NCBI RefSeq assembly: GCF_030282825.1
Contig: NZ_JASTZU010000034.1
Span: forward strand, 62,001-126,000
Source of the DNA: Aquibacillus rhizosphaerae
GTDB taxonomy: Bacteria > Bacillota > Bacilli > Bacillales > Amphibacillaceae
Direction of reading: 5' to 3'
Length of the DNA: 64,000 nt
Numbering within the stretch: the first letter of the stretch is position 1; the number at the start of each line of letters is the position of its first letter. The notes below the pieces were generated by a model. That model ran no database searches. It was not told where the DNA came from and saw nothing but the letters and a program-made list of their open reading frames with translations. Of this stretch, positions 1 to 8,718 are shown piece after piece. The position numbers and the translations under genes are program-made.

Positions 1-579
1 GCTACGTTTGAATTTCCATTTGAAGGAGATATCTCTTCCGTAGATTATCAGCTTCCTCCTTTAGCAGGTCCAAATGAGGGAACATTATTAACAACCGAAA
101 GAATGAATCCGTTATTTGAAGTGCCAAGCTGGATGCAAGGTGTAAACGCGGCTAGAAAGTTTAATACTTTGTTATGGTCTTTAATAACTGGATTAGGTTT
201 ATATATAATTGCTCGTGCAGTATTAAGAAAGAGAATTGCAGCAGCGATTCAACCGTTATTGAAAAAAACAAAATCAGATTTGTTAGATGAAGTTTCCTAT
301 CGTGCAGTAGCAATAGGATTTCCAGTATTCACTTTAGGTGGCCTAATCTTTGCAATGATTTGGGCTCAAGAAGCTTGGAACAGATACTGGGGTTGGGACC
401 CTAAAGAAGTATGGGCGCTAATCACATGGTTCTTTTATGCTGCGTTCCTACATTTAAGGTTATCGCGTGGTTGGCATGGCGAAAGATCTGCTTGGTTAGC
501 TGTAATAGGTTTTGCTATCATCATGTTTAATTTAATTGCGGTTAATCTAATAATTGCTGGGTTACACTCTTATGCTTAA
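1..579 (+). CDS. resC: cytochrome c biogenesis protein ResC (CcsA/CcsB family), 3' part
   Basis: The open frame runs in from the window edge, so only the last 192 residues are present. ResC works with ResB in system II cytochrome c maturation, handling haem for attachment to apocytochromes outside the membrane. The visible part has about four hydrophobic segments and, around bases 358-426, the tryptophan-rich haem-handling motif ([11 protein letters not shown]) that defines the CcsA/CcmC/CcmF superfamily. A methionine at base 103 is internal and not the start, because the frame is open and family-like before it. resD follows 49 bases downstream, as in the resABC-DE arrangement of B. subtilis. 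The match of motif and context makes the call firm. Confidence 0.93.
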   Translation, partial: ATFEFPFEGDISSVDYQLPPLAGPNEGTLLTTERMNPLFEVPSWMQGVNAARKFNTLLWSLITGLGLYIIARAVLRKRIAAAIQPLLKKTKSDLLDEVSYRAVAIGFPVFTLGGLIFAMIWAQEAWNRYWGWDPKEVWALITWFFYAAFLHLRLSRGWHGERSAWLAVIGFAIIMFNLIAVNLIIAGLHSYA

Positions 580-628
580 ATTTAGCAAACTTCAGTAAAA
601 AAGAATGTACCTATAGGGGGTAAAAGGG

Positions 629-1345
629 ATGGAAAATAGCGGAAGCATTTTAGTTGTTGATGATGAAGAAAGAATCAGACGTCTAATTCGAATGTATTTA
701 GAGCGAGAAAACTATATTGTTGATGAGGCTGAAGATGGTGAGAAGGGATTAGAGTTAGCATTAGAAAATGATTATGATGTTATTCTTCTTGATATCATGA
801 TGCCTGGTAAAGATGGGATTGAAGTTTGTAAAGAAATTAGAGAACAAAAAACAACTCCAGTGATTATGCTTACAGCAAAAGGAGAAGAAGCAAACCGAAT
901 TCAGGGATTTGAAGTAGGAACAGATGATTATATTGTTAAACCTTTTAGTCCTAGAGAAGTAGTATTAAGAGTTAAAGCGTTATTGAGAAGATCTTCATCT
1001 ACACAGTTCGTAAAGACGGATAATACAACGAAAGATATGTTAGAATTTCCACACCTACTCATTGATAATGATGCGCATAGGGTACTAGCTGATGACAAAG
1101 AAGTTGGATTAACTCCTAAAGAGTATGAGTTACTCTATTTTCTTGCAAGGGCACCTGACAAAGTTTTTGACCGTGAGCAATTGCTAAAAGAAGTTTGGAA
1201 ATATGAATTCTTTGGTGATTTGCGTACAGTAGATACACATGTAAAAAGACTCCGTGAAAAATTAAATAAAGTTTCAAAAGATGCTGCGAAAATGATCGTA
1301 ACAGTTTGGGGTGTCGGCTACAAATTTGAAGTAGCTAGTGAATGA
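629..1345 (+). CDS. resD: response regulator ResD, OmpR family
   Basis: 238 residues. The receiver domain (about 1-120) has acidic residues D11/D12, phosphoacceptor D55 in [11 protein letters not shown]82 and K104. The C-terminal winged-helix domain (about 135-235) ends with the typical VWGVGYKF hairpin. ResD activates genes for aerobic and anaerobic respiration (cytochrome biogenesis, terminal oxidases, nitrate respiration) in B. subtilis. A strong ribosome site (agggggtaaaaggg) precedes the ATG. The stop overlaps the resE start by four bases, so the two are translationally coupled. The name rests on family plus the resC-resD-resE order. Confidence 0.95.
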   Translation: MENSGSILVVDDEERIRRLIRMYLERENYIVDEAEDGEKGLELALENDYDVILLDIMMPGKDGIEVCKEIREQKTTPVIMLTAKGEEANRIQGFEVGTDDYIVKPFSPREVVLRVKALLRRSSSTQFVKTDNTTKDMLEFPHLLIDNDAHRVLADDKEVGLTPKEYELLYFLARAPDKVFDREQLLKEVWKYEFFGDLRTVDTHVKRLREKLNKVSKDAAKMIVTVWGVGYKFEVASE

Positions 1346-3111
1346 TGTTTTGGAGAAGTGTGGTAGGTAAGCTTTGGATTACATTTTTACTACTCGTTTC
1401 AGTAGTATTAGCTATACTATCCTTTCTATTATTAGAATTTTTTCAGAACTTCCATGTAGTTGAAGCAGAAAAAGACTTAATGCAAACAGCAACTAAAATA
1501 ACAGTTATGATTGAACAATATGATGATCGAGAGTTAATTCTAGAAACTGTCGAAAGAGTCAAGGATCCAACAAGCAGAGTGGTTATCTTCTTTGATGATA
1601 ATGACCACTGGGTGTCTGACAGTACAGATAATGATTTACCAGAAATAACTTCGGATTGGATTACAAAACAAGACGATTTGGTTACAGTACTAGAAACAAA
1701 AAACGATATAAAAAAGCAAAAACAACTTCCAAATGAAAATGAAGTTATGATTGTTGGTACTGCTATCCAAGATGATAGTGGTGCAGTATATGTTTATCAA
1801 TCTTTAACTGCTGTACAGGAAACGACTAAACAAACTACTCAAATTATATTACTTGGAGCAGGAATTGCGATTGTTTTAACAACGATATTTGCATTTTTTC
1901 TATCTACAAGAATAACATCTCCTCTAATTAAAATGAGAGAAGGAGCTTTTGAGTTAGCAAAAGGTGAATTTAATACGAAAGTACCAATCTTAACACATGA
2001 TGAGATTGGTGAATTAGCAATGGCTTTTAATCGAATGGGAAGACAGTTGAAATATCACATTAATGCGCTTAGACAAGAGAAAGAGCAGTTATATAGTATT
2101 CTTAGTTCCATGGTAGATGGTGTTATTACTCTGAACAGGAAAGCAGAGATTATTGTGTCTAATCCACCAGCAGAAAAGTTTTTACAAGATTGGCATTATG
2201 AACACAATTTAGCTCCTAAAGAGACTAAAGTATTACCAGAGGAATTACAAGAATTATTAGCAGAAGTAATTGCTTCAGAAAAAGAGCTATCGAAAGAAAC
2301 GTTTATCCAAGGACGTAATTGGGTTTTAATTATGTCACCATTATATGACCAAACGTATGTCCGTGGTGTAGTTGCTGTAATTAGGGATATGACTGAAGAA
2401 CGCCGTTTAGATAAGTTAAGAGAAGATTTCATCGCTAATGTTTCTCATGAATTACGCACACCTATCTCACTGTTGCAAGGTTATAGTGAAGCGATTGTAG
2501 ACGATATAGCAGAGAGCAAAGAGGATAAAAATGAATTAGCTAAAATTATCCATGATGAATCGTTAAGAATTGGTAGATTAGTAAACGAATTACTTGATTT
2601 AGCTAGGATGAAAGCTGGTCATATACAATTAAATAAAGAAACGGTCAATGTACAACTTTATCTAGAGCGGATTATTAGGAAATTCCAAGGTCTAGCATCT
2701 GAAAAGAATATAACATTAAATTTGGTTTTGGAAACTAAGGTCGAAAATCTATATATTGATCCGGATCGAATTGAACAAGTGTTTACTAATTTAATTGATA
2801 ACGCAATTAATCATACCGAACAAAAAGGTATAGTATCAATTAAAGTAAGTGCGCTGAAGGATTTCCTGCAATTTAGTGTTATTGACAATGGTTCAGGCAT
2901 AGCTCAGGAAGATTTACCTTTCGTGTTTGAACGTTTTTATAAAGCTGATAAGTCAAGAAAAAGAACTAAAGCAAAAAAGGGTACTGGATTAGGATTGGAA
3001 ATCGCGAAGAATATCGTAGAAGCGCATCAAGGGTCGATAACTGTCCATAGTAAACTAGAAGAAGGAACAACATTCACGTTTAAAATTCCAAATATTAGCG
3101 AAAAAAATTAA
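1342..3111 (+). CDS. resE: sensor histidine kinase ResE
   Basis: 589 residues. Order of parts: a membrane segment near residues 10-33, an extracytoplasmic sensor region to about 170, a second membrane segment near 172-193, HAMP (about 193-245), a PAS-like region (about 250-355), HisKA with phosphoacceptor H369 in VSHELRTP, and an HATPase_c domain with the N box (NLIDNAINH), DNGSGIA and [10 protein letters not shown]. This is the full ResE layout; the kinase responds to redox or oxygen limitation and phosphorylates ResD. The gene starts inside the resD stop (ATGA overlap). The unit after it is not sigX, as in B. subtilis, but a riboswitch-controlled pair. Confidence 0.95.
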   Translation: MMFWRSVVGKLWITFLLLVSVVLAILSFLLLEFFQNFHVVEAEKDLMQTATKITVMIEQYDDRELILETVERVKDPTSRVVIFFDDNDHWVSDSTDNDLPEITSDWITKQDDLVTVLETKNDIKKQKQLPNENEVMIVGTAIQDDSGAVYVYQSLTAVQETTKQTTQIILLGAGIAIVLTTIFAFFLSTRITSPLIKMREGAFELAKGEFNTKVPILTHDEIGELAMAFNRMGRQLKYHINALRQEKEQLYSILSSMVDGVITLNRKAEIIVSNPPAEKFLQDWHYEHNLAPKETKVLPEELQELLAEVIASEKELSKETFIQGRNWVLIMSPLYDQTYVRGVVAVIRDMTEERRLDKLREDFIANVSHELRTPISLLQGYSEAIVDDIAESKEDKNELAKIIHDESLRIGRLVNELLDLARMKAGHIQLNKETVNVQLYLERIIRKFQGLASEKNITLNLVLETKVENLYIDPDRIEQVFTNLIDNAINHTEQKGIVSIKVSALKDFLQFSVIDNGSGIAQEDLPFVFERFYKADKSRKRTKAKKGTGLGLEIAKNIVEAHQGSITVHSKLEEGTTFTFKIPNISEKN

Positions 3112-3202
3112 ATAATGTTGAATCATCTTGTTACTTATGAAACAAAAACTTCCTTTTAGAAAATGCCTGTGATAGAATTACTTTTGATAATTGAATAGTA
3201 AC

Positions 3203-3385
3203 GATTTTGGTCTCTTAAAGATAATAAAAGGGAACCTGGTGTAACTCCGGGACTGTCCTCGCAACTGTAAATGCGTACGAAATGAGTAAACCACTGTATA
3301 ATTAGTTATATGGGAAGGACTCAGAAGTAGGATGATGCATAAGTCAGTAAACCTGCCAGAATCATTATATGTCAAATCTTCGAGG
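3203..3385 (+). promoter_or_regulatory. cobalamin (AdoCbl-type) riboswitch
   Basis: The leader carries the conserved core of the B12 riboswitch: an AAAAGGGAA segment at 3226-3234, then GGTGTAACTCCGGGACTGTC around 3238-3257, CTCGCAACTGTAAATGCG just after it, and the B12 box (AGTCAGTAAACCTGCC) at 3342-3357. It lies on the plus strand upstream of the lipoprotein and ECF S-component genes, so it should control them. Boundaries are approximate. This is read directly from conserved sequence; ligand binding is inferred from the family. Confidence 0.93.
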
Positions 3386-3456
3386 ATTGAGCATTTGAGA
3401 TAGCCATTGATTAAATCACAAGGGAAAACTGTGTTTTTTAAACTTGCTGTCTTGAA

Positions 3457-3487
3457 AACTTATCCTAATTAGGATAAGTTTTTTTAT
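3457..3487 (+). terminator. intrinsic terminator of the cobalamin riboswitch leader
   Basis: A perfect palindromic stem (AACTTATCC/GGATAAGTT) is followed by a run of T, about 70 bases after the riboswitch core and 155 bases before the lipoprotein start. This suggests a transcription-attenuation expression platform: ligand bound, transcript ends here. I did not work out the competing antiterminator pairing. Confidence 0.8.
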
Positions 3488-3642
3488 TTATTTAGCAAAT
3501 AATAAAAAGCATGGATTCACTAGTGGAAAATAAGTAATTATTAAGTTTTTAGTTGGATATTGCTTACGTATGTGATTACATATTTCAATGTTATTTCTTT
3601 GCTTATTATTCTCAACAACATTATAACGGAGGTATAGTTAAT

Positions 3643-4044
3643 ATGAAAAAGTTTTATGTAAGTTTATTATCGCTATTTTTAGCGGTTGGCTTGCTAGTTG
3701 GTTGTGGACAAGAAAATACGAATCAAGAAAATACCCAAACAGCTGAAACAGAAACTGAAGAATCTGTCGCTATCACAATCTCACAAGATAATGGTGCTGA
3801 AGTAATAGCAGAAGAAGAGATAGCTATTGAAGATGGTGCGATTTTAATGGATGTTTTAAAAGAAAACTTCGAAATTGAGGAAACAGATGGTTTTATTACA
3901 GGTATTGAGGGCGTAACGTCTGCTGAAGGTGAAGAGAAGTATTGGATGTATGACGTTAATGGTGAACCAGCAACTTTAGGGGCTAATGAATTAGAGTTAA
4001 GTCCTGATGATGAGGTTGTATTTGATTTGCATGGCATGGAATGA
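3643..4044 (+). CDS. DUF4430 (transcobalamin C-terminal-like) lipoprotein
   Basis: 133 residues from the ATG at 3643, preceded by a good ribosome site (cggaggtatagttaat). An upstream in-frame start at 3553 has no such site and would bury the signal peptide. Residues 1-20 form a lipoprotein signal with lipobox LVGC (C21), then an acidic Q/E/T-rich linker. Residues of about 45-131 match the DUF4430 pattern (WMYDVNGEPA, then ELSPDDEVVF). DUF4430 is related to the C-terminal domain of transcobalamin and intrinsic factor. Under a B12 riboswitch, a surface corrinoid-binding role is a reasonable inference. It is followed after 5 bases by an ECF S component. Confidence 0.85.
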   Translation: MKKFYVSLLSLFLAVGLLVGCGQENTNQENTQTAETETEESVAITISQDNGAEVIAEEEIAIEDGAILMDVLKENFEIEETDGFITGIEGVTSAEGEEKYWMYDVNGEPATLGANELELSPDDEVVFDLHGME

Positions 4045-4049
4045 TCTAA

Positions 4050-4553
4050 GTGAACACCTATAAACTGACTTTAATTGCTGTCTTAGCTTCACTAGCAGTT
4101 GTAGGGCGGTTTGCGTTTAATTTTCTACCAAATGTTCAACCAGTATCTACAATTATAATCATATGTGGTTTTTTTCTAGGGCCTTTTGCTGCAATTGTTT
4201 TAGCTATTCTTACAACGTATTTGTCAAACTTGATTCTCGGAATGGGAATCTGGACGATATGGCAAATTGTAGCATGGGCCTTAATTGGTGGTTTAGGTGG
4301 ATGCATAGGATTGTTATCCTTAAAACGCCCACTTTATCCTCTAATTGTTTTTGCAGTATTTAGTGGGTATCTATATGGCTTTATTGTATCTTTAGCTACG
4401 TTCACAGTGTCAGGTAAATTTATACCTTACTATTTGGCAGGATTACCTTTTGATACATACCATGCAATAGGAAATGGTCTATTTATGTTTGTATTATTCC
4501 CTATACTTTCTAAGATATTTAACCGCTATAAGAAACAATGGATTGTTGATTGA
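4050..4553 (+). CDS. ECF transporter S component, probable cobalamin/corrinoid specificity
   Basis: 167 residues with a GTG start 5 bases after the lipoprotein stop, so probably translated by coupling. It is almost wholly hydrophobic, with about five to six membrane segments, and resembles small substrate-binding S subunits of energy-coupling-factor vitamin transporters. No A (ATPase) or T subunit lies nearby, so it would be a group II S component sharing a housekeeping EcfAA'T module elsewhere. Corrinoid specificity is inferred from the upstream B12 riboswitch and the DUF4430 partner, not from sequence motifs I can see. It is not part of the resE-sigX order of B. subtilis, so it is probably an insertion. 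Confidence 0.78.
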   Translation: MNTYKLTLIAVLASLAVVGRFAFNFLPNVQPVSTIIIICGFFLGPFAAIVLAILTTYLSNLILGMGIWTIWQIVAWALIGGLGGCIGLLSLKRPLYPLIVFAVFSGYLYGFIVSLATFTVSGKFIPYYLAGLPFDTYHAIGNGLFMFVLFPILSKIFNRYKKQWIVD

Positions 4554-4556
4554 TCC

Positions 4557-4590
4557 AAAATACCAACGAAAAATGTTGGTATTTTTTTTG
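4557..4590 (+). terminator. intrinsic terminator after the ECF S component
   Basis: Stem AATACCAAC/GTTGGTATT with a seven-base loop, followed by eight T. Confidence 0.85.
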
Positions 4591-4668
4591 TTTTCTTATA
4601 ATATAGAGTGGAGCAACTTAGTAGATATACATAACTAGTAATTGAAATTAGAAACCATGTACTATGTT

Positions 4669-4695
4669 TGTAACTTTTCGATACATAATAACGAC
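4669..4695 (+). promoter_or_regulatory. ECF-type (SigX-like) autoregulatory promoter
   Basis: A TGTAAC -35 element (4669-4674) and CGAC -10 element (4692-4695), separated by exactly 17 bases, lie 27 bases before the sigX start. These match the SigX/SigW-group consensus, and the arrangement is like the autoregulated sigX promoter of B. subtilis. Direct observation of the motifs; use by this SigX is inferred. Confidence 0.75.
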
Positions 4696-4722
4696 AATTA
4701 TTAATGAACGGGGGGTCTGAAC

Positions 4723-5280
4723 ATGAGGACCGCTTTTGACGACATTTATGATAACTATCATAAGGACTTATTTCAATTTGTTTTTTATATGGTTAAAGAT
4801 AAGCAGCAAACAGAAGACATAGTGCAAGAAGTTTACATTAAAGTACTGCATTCCTATGAAACGTTTAAAGGCGAAAGCAGTGAGAAGACATGGTTGTTTT
4901 CGATTGCTAGGCATGTCACGATTGACTTTTTTAGAAAACAACAACGTAAAAGAAAACGAATAATGGATTTTTTTGACTGGGGAGAAAAAGGACATCTGAT
5001 AAAAGGTGAAGATGCTTTGCCTGAAGAAATCACGTTGCTAAATGATGAAATGGCAAGAGTCTATCATTGTTTAGACCAATGTAGTATAGATCAAAAAAGT
5101 GTGATTATATTAAGATATATTCAATCTTTTTCTATAGAAGAAACTGCAAGCACATTAAACTGGAGTATTAGTAAAGTTAAAACAACGCAACATAGAGCAA
5201 TGAAAACAATAAAATCCTTATTAAATGATATGGATAGAGAGGAGGGGGCTTCTGGTGACTCACAACAAAGAAGAGGATGA
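4723..5280 (+). CDS. sigX: ECF RNA polymerase sigma factor SigX
   Basis: 185 residues. Region 2 (about 10-75) has YMVKDKQQTEDIVQEVYIKV and the promoter-melting segment KTWLFSIARHVTIDFFRK. Region 4 (about 120-175) is a helix-turn-helix (FSIEETASTLNWSISKVKTTQHRA). SigX controls envelope charge and cationic peptide resistance in B. subtilis. The ATG follows a cggggggtctgaac ribosome site. The end overlaps the anti-sigma gene by 26 bases. Assignment to SigX rather than another ECF factor rests on position after resDE, the overlapping rsiX-type gene and the SigX-like promoter. Confidence 0.88.
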   Translation: MRTAFDDIYDNYHKDLFQFVFYMVKDKQQTEDIVQEVYIKVLHSYETFKGESSEKTWLFSIARHVTIDFFRKQQRKRKRIMDFFDWGEKGHLIKGEDALPEEITLLNDEMARVYHCLDQCSIDQKSVIILRYIQSFSIEETASTLNWSISKVKTTQHRAMKTIKSLLNDMDREEGASGDSQQRRG

Positions 5281-6448
5281 AATAAAATTCCTGCTTAAAG
5301 ATATGCCTCGAATTCAAGATGACCAAACAAAAGAGCAATTATATACGAAAATTACAAATGAGTTAGATGATAAACAATCAGGTTCTAATAAAAAAGTAAG
5401 GTTAACCTGGATGGTCCCTTCTTTATTATCTATTGCAGTTTTATTTTTAGTCGTAGTTATTGTTCAAAACTCTAATTCAAACGACATGGCTAATGAATCT
5501 TTATCTGGTGATCAAGAAACAGCTACAGAAGAAAGTGCAGATTCAGCCACATTTGAAATAGCGGAGGAAAAAGCAGAATCTAGTCAAGCAAATGAGGCAG
5601 AAGGGTCAATGGAAGATTCAGCTTTAATGGACACTGCTCTTTCTAGTCATTTAGTGTTTGAAGATGACTTAAATCGTACTATTATTCATTTGGCTGGGAC
5701 AGAACCAAACCTACAAAGTGTAATCCCGGTTACTTTAATTGAACAAAATAATAATAGAGAACCAGAACATTACTATAATCAATTAGATCTTTATGTCAAT
5801 GAGGATGAGTTAGGTATAACATTAATTTCTTTTGAAGGAATCACATTTGATCTATTAGAAGAAGAGAATCGAGTTGTAGGAAGGGTCAAAGAAGATTTTA
5901 AAATAAAAGAAGGGACCGCTTTTGCAAATATGTTTGTAAAAGTTCTATCCACGATGTTTACTCCATTACAGATTGAAGAAATTATAGTAGAAAGTGATCA
6001 GTTGAGCGAAAGTCAATTTGGACCGCTTGATGTTGAAGACAATAGGTTACCTTTGATAAATGAAGAAAAACTTGGTTACAAAGTATATCAATTTTCTAAT
6101 AATCATCCTGAGTTATTAGTTCCAACTTATAGAAACTTTGATACAATCGAAGAAGCTCTAGCAGAAATGCAGAAAAGTGAGCCTGAATTTAATTTAAAAG
6201 CTGCTATCCCTAACGATACTTCTTATACTTTAGAAGGGATTGAGAATCAACTAACTATCACATTTACTGATTCAGAACAATTCGGAAATAATCAAATAAC
6301 AGTAAATATGATTGAATCGATTTTAATGACAGCAAAAAGTTATGGATTCACAGAAGTGCAATTTCAACTTCCTATAGATCATGTGGGCGAGTATACATTT
6401 GATGCCCCAATCCAAATACCAATTGCAGTGAACCCATACGATGATTAA
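5255..6448 (+). CDS. rsiX: anti-sigma-X factor RsiX
   Basis: 397 residues from the GTG at 5255, chosen because a strong gaggaggggg site lies just upstream; earlier in-frame starts run through that site. The N-terminal cytoplasmic part (about 1-45) would bind SigX. One membrane segment (WMVPSLLSIAVLFLVVVIVQ) follows near residues 47-68, then an acidic, Ser/Glu/Ala-rich linker and a large extracytoplasmic domain. It overlaps sigX by 26 bases. The layout and overlap are those of RsiX, though the outer domain is poorly conserved in general. Confidence 0.85.
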   Translation: MTHNKEEDEIKFLLKDMPRIQDDQTKEQLYTKITNELDDKQSGSNKKVRLTWMVPSLLSIAVLFLVVVIVQNSNSNDMANESLSGDQETATEESADSATFEIAEEKAESSQANEAEGSMEDSALMDTALSSHLVFEDDLNRTIIHLAGTEPNLQSVIPVTLIEQNNNREPEHYYNQLDLYVNEDELGITLISFEGITFDLLEEENRVVGRVKEDFKIKEGTAFANMFVKVLSTMFTPLQIEEIIVESDQLSESQFGPLDVEDNRLPLINEEKLGYKVYQFSNNHPELLVPTYRNFDTIEEALAEMQKSEPEFNLKAAIPNDTSYTLEGIENQLTITFTDSEQFGNNQITVNMIESILMTAKSYGFTEVQFQLPIDHVGEYTFDAPIQIPIAVNPYDD

Positions 6449-6458
6449 ATAATTTCAA

Positions 6459-6491
6459 ACAAAACCAATCCTTAAGTGGATTGGTTTTTAA
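6459..6491 (+). terminator. intrinsic terminator after rsiX
   Basis: Stem AAAACCAATCC/GGATTGGTTTT with a short loop, followed by T residues. Confidence 0.85.
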
Positions 6492-7126
6492 TATAGCTTG
6501 TTCTCTTCTTTCTTATAGATGAAAGAGACAGAAGAGTTAGCAAACTAAAAAAGAAGAGATTGCTAGGATTGGGAAAGTGAAACAATAACATGTTAAAATA
6601 ACAGATAAGTGTATTTTCTATTTTAGTATTCAATTATTTAGATTTTTATTAAAAAACAAATAGGAATGATTATAGGAATCAACAAACTGTAATCAATACA
6701 ATTTCCTCAAAAATTGAAGTTTATTTGAATGGAAAGAGGTTACACACAAAATCGAATGATTAGGTATATCAAAAAAACATTAGTTCAAATGGAAAAAGAT
6801 CGATCAACGGAAATTGGACAACAGTAGTCGCGGTTTACTTGCTTTTTAGAAATAGTGATGTTCCTAGAAATGTGTTAGGTGGGAGATTAGAAGTTATTGA
6901 AAACATCTCACATAGCAATCTCGGAGGATCAAAGGATAAAACAATGGGAGGAAAAATTGGGTGGAAGTGGATAGTTTTATACTCAACACTTTAGAATTTT
7001 AGATAGCTTAAAAACAGGATGTATAGTTGCATTGGTGAAAATTTAGTTAGAAGGAAAATTAAATGAAATTATAACTAGCTTAACTCATATCCCCTCCTTA
7101 GGAGAGGAGTTAATTTATTTAAAAGA
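6492..7126. other. 635-base region without an intact gene
   Basis: No gene of normal form is visible between the rsiX terminator and the ferredoxin gene. On the plus strand an open stretch of about 79 codons runs from a stop at about 6755 to the stop at 6992-6994 and encodes soluble-looking sequence (for example GNWTTVVAVYLLFRN), but it has no usable start or ribosome site. It could be the remnant of a decayed gene. The rest is AT-rich, and a short inverted repeat with T residues (about 7090-7120) could end the ferredoxin transcript on the minus strand. Confidence 0.4.
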
Positions 7127-7447
<321 letters not shown>

Positions 7448-7661
7448 TCAGCCTACCTATTAGTGCTTCGTTAGATCTTATATACGTCCTTTGGGTCGTG
7501 CTTGTTTGCCCTAATAATGATATTTAAAGAATCTCAACTACCGTAGTTGTTTAGATAAAACTTATTTCTATTGTAAAGCTGTTGGATATGCTTTTCAATC
7601 ATTCCATTTACTATTATAGTATATTTTGTTAGAAACATTATGAGAAAAAGGGGATAGTTTT

Positions 7662-8699
7662 GTGTTCTCATTGATAATTCTAGAATGTATGATTAAATTA
7701 AGGGCAGAAAGAAGTGTAACATCCATCTACCATCTTATTATTGGAAAAAGATCCTCTCAAACACTACAAGATGTGTATCTTTATAAACTAACAAGTTATT
7801 TTGGAATTTTAAAATCATTAAATAGAAAAGAGTTTGACACGCATATAGAAGAACTAGTCACAGAAGGATTATTTTCCATTGATAATGATGGACTAGCAAC
7901 TATTTCATCTAAAGGCCGTTCATATTACGAACGAAACCAAGAGGATTTTCAGTTGAAAGATTTTAATGGGTTGAATTACGATAGAATTAGTGAAAATTTT
8001 CAATTAAGAATGCAATTATTAATACAAACAATAACGAATCGAAAATTAAATAATTCTACTTTTATAGCAATAACTGATAATAAACAAGTTCAACAATGGG
8101 TGAAACAAACCTATTTCATTCACAGAAACCAATTGGAACACTTATTAAGTGGCCTCTATAATGAATTGTTGTTATTTTTAAATGGTTTGACAGATAAGGA
8201 AGCATCGTTATTTGTTCACCGACTTACTGGATATGAAAAAATAGGTTTAAGTAAAAATCAGTTAGCTATAAAATATGACATGACAAAAACAGATGTAGAA
8301 TTAAATCTTGTTTTAATAAATCATAAGCTATTAAATGATTTATTACAGGATAACTCAACATATAATTATCTGTCTATCTTCCTTAAAGGCTTGAATGATA
8401 CCTATTTCATTACAGATACCGCTGCCCAAACATACCAACTACTGATTCGTGGCTATAGTATAGATCAGATTTCAAAAAATCGCCGGTTAAAAGTAAGTAC
8501 AATCGAGGATCATGTTGTAGAGATTGCTTATATTGATGATAAATTTTCAATTCGCCCATTTCTTAGTGAACATGAAGAAAAAGAGATTGTTGTTGCAGTA
8601 GAAACCGTTAATTCAAAACGCTTAAAAAAAATTAAAACTAGTTTAAATGATAAATATAGTTATTTTCAAATTCGTCTTGTTTTGGCTATAAATCGCTAG
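7662..8699 (+). CDS. ypbB: YpbB, helix-turn-helix protein paired with the RecQ-type helicase
   Basis: 345 residues, GTG start after an aaaaggggat ribosome site. The C-terminal 90 residues or so (from about FITDTAAQTYQLLIRGYSI) look like the HTH_40 domain found at the end of many RecQ helicases. The helicase that follows 19 bases later lacks that part, so the pair may be a split version of a long RecQ. No catalytic motif is visible. Order fer-ypbB-recS is that of B. subtilis; the biochemical role is unknown to me. Confidence 0.85.
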   Translation: MFSLIILECMIKLRAERSVTSIYHLIIGKRSSQTLQDVYLYKLTSYFGILKSLNRKEFDTHIEELVTEGLFSIDNDGLATISSKGRSYYERNQEDFQLKDFNGLNYDRISENFQLRMQLLIQTITNRKLNNSTFIAITDNKQVQQWVKQTYFIHRNQLEHLLSGLYNELLLFLNGLTDKEASLFVHRLTGYEKIGLSKNQLAIKYDMTKTDVELNLVLINHKLLNDLLQDNSTYNYLSIFLKGLNDTYFITDTAAQTYQLLIRGYSIDQISKNRRLKVSTIEDHVVEIAYIDDKFSIRPFLSEHEEKEIVVAVETVNSKRLKKIKTSLNDKYSYFQIRLVLAINR

Positions 8700-8718
8700 C
8701 CGTAAAGGAGTCCTTTAA

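Noticed and set aside
3553-3642. Longer start for the DUF4430 lipoprotein
   Set aside because: No ribosome site at 3553, and it would put 30 residues before the signal peptide.
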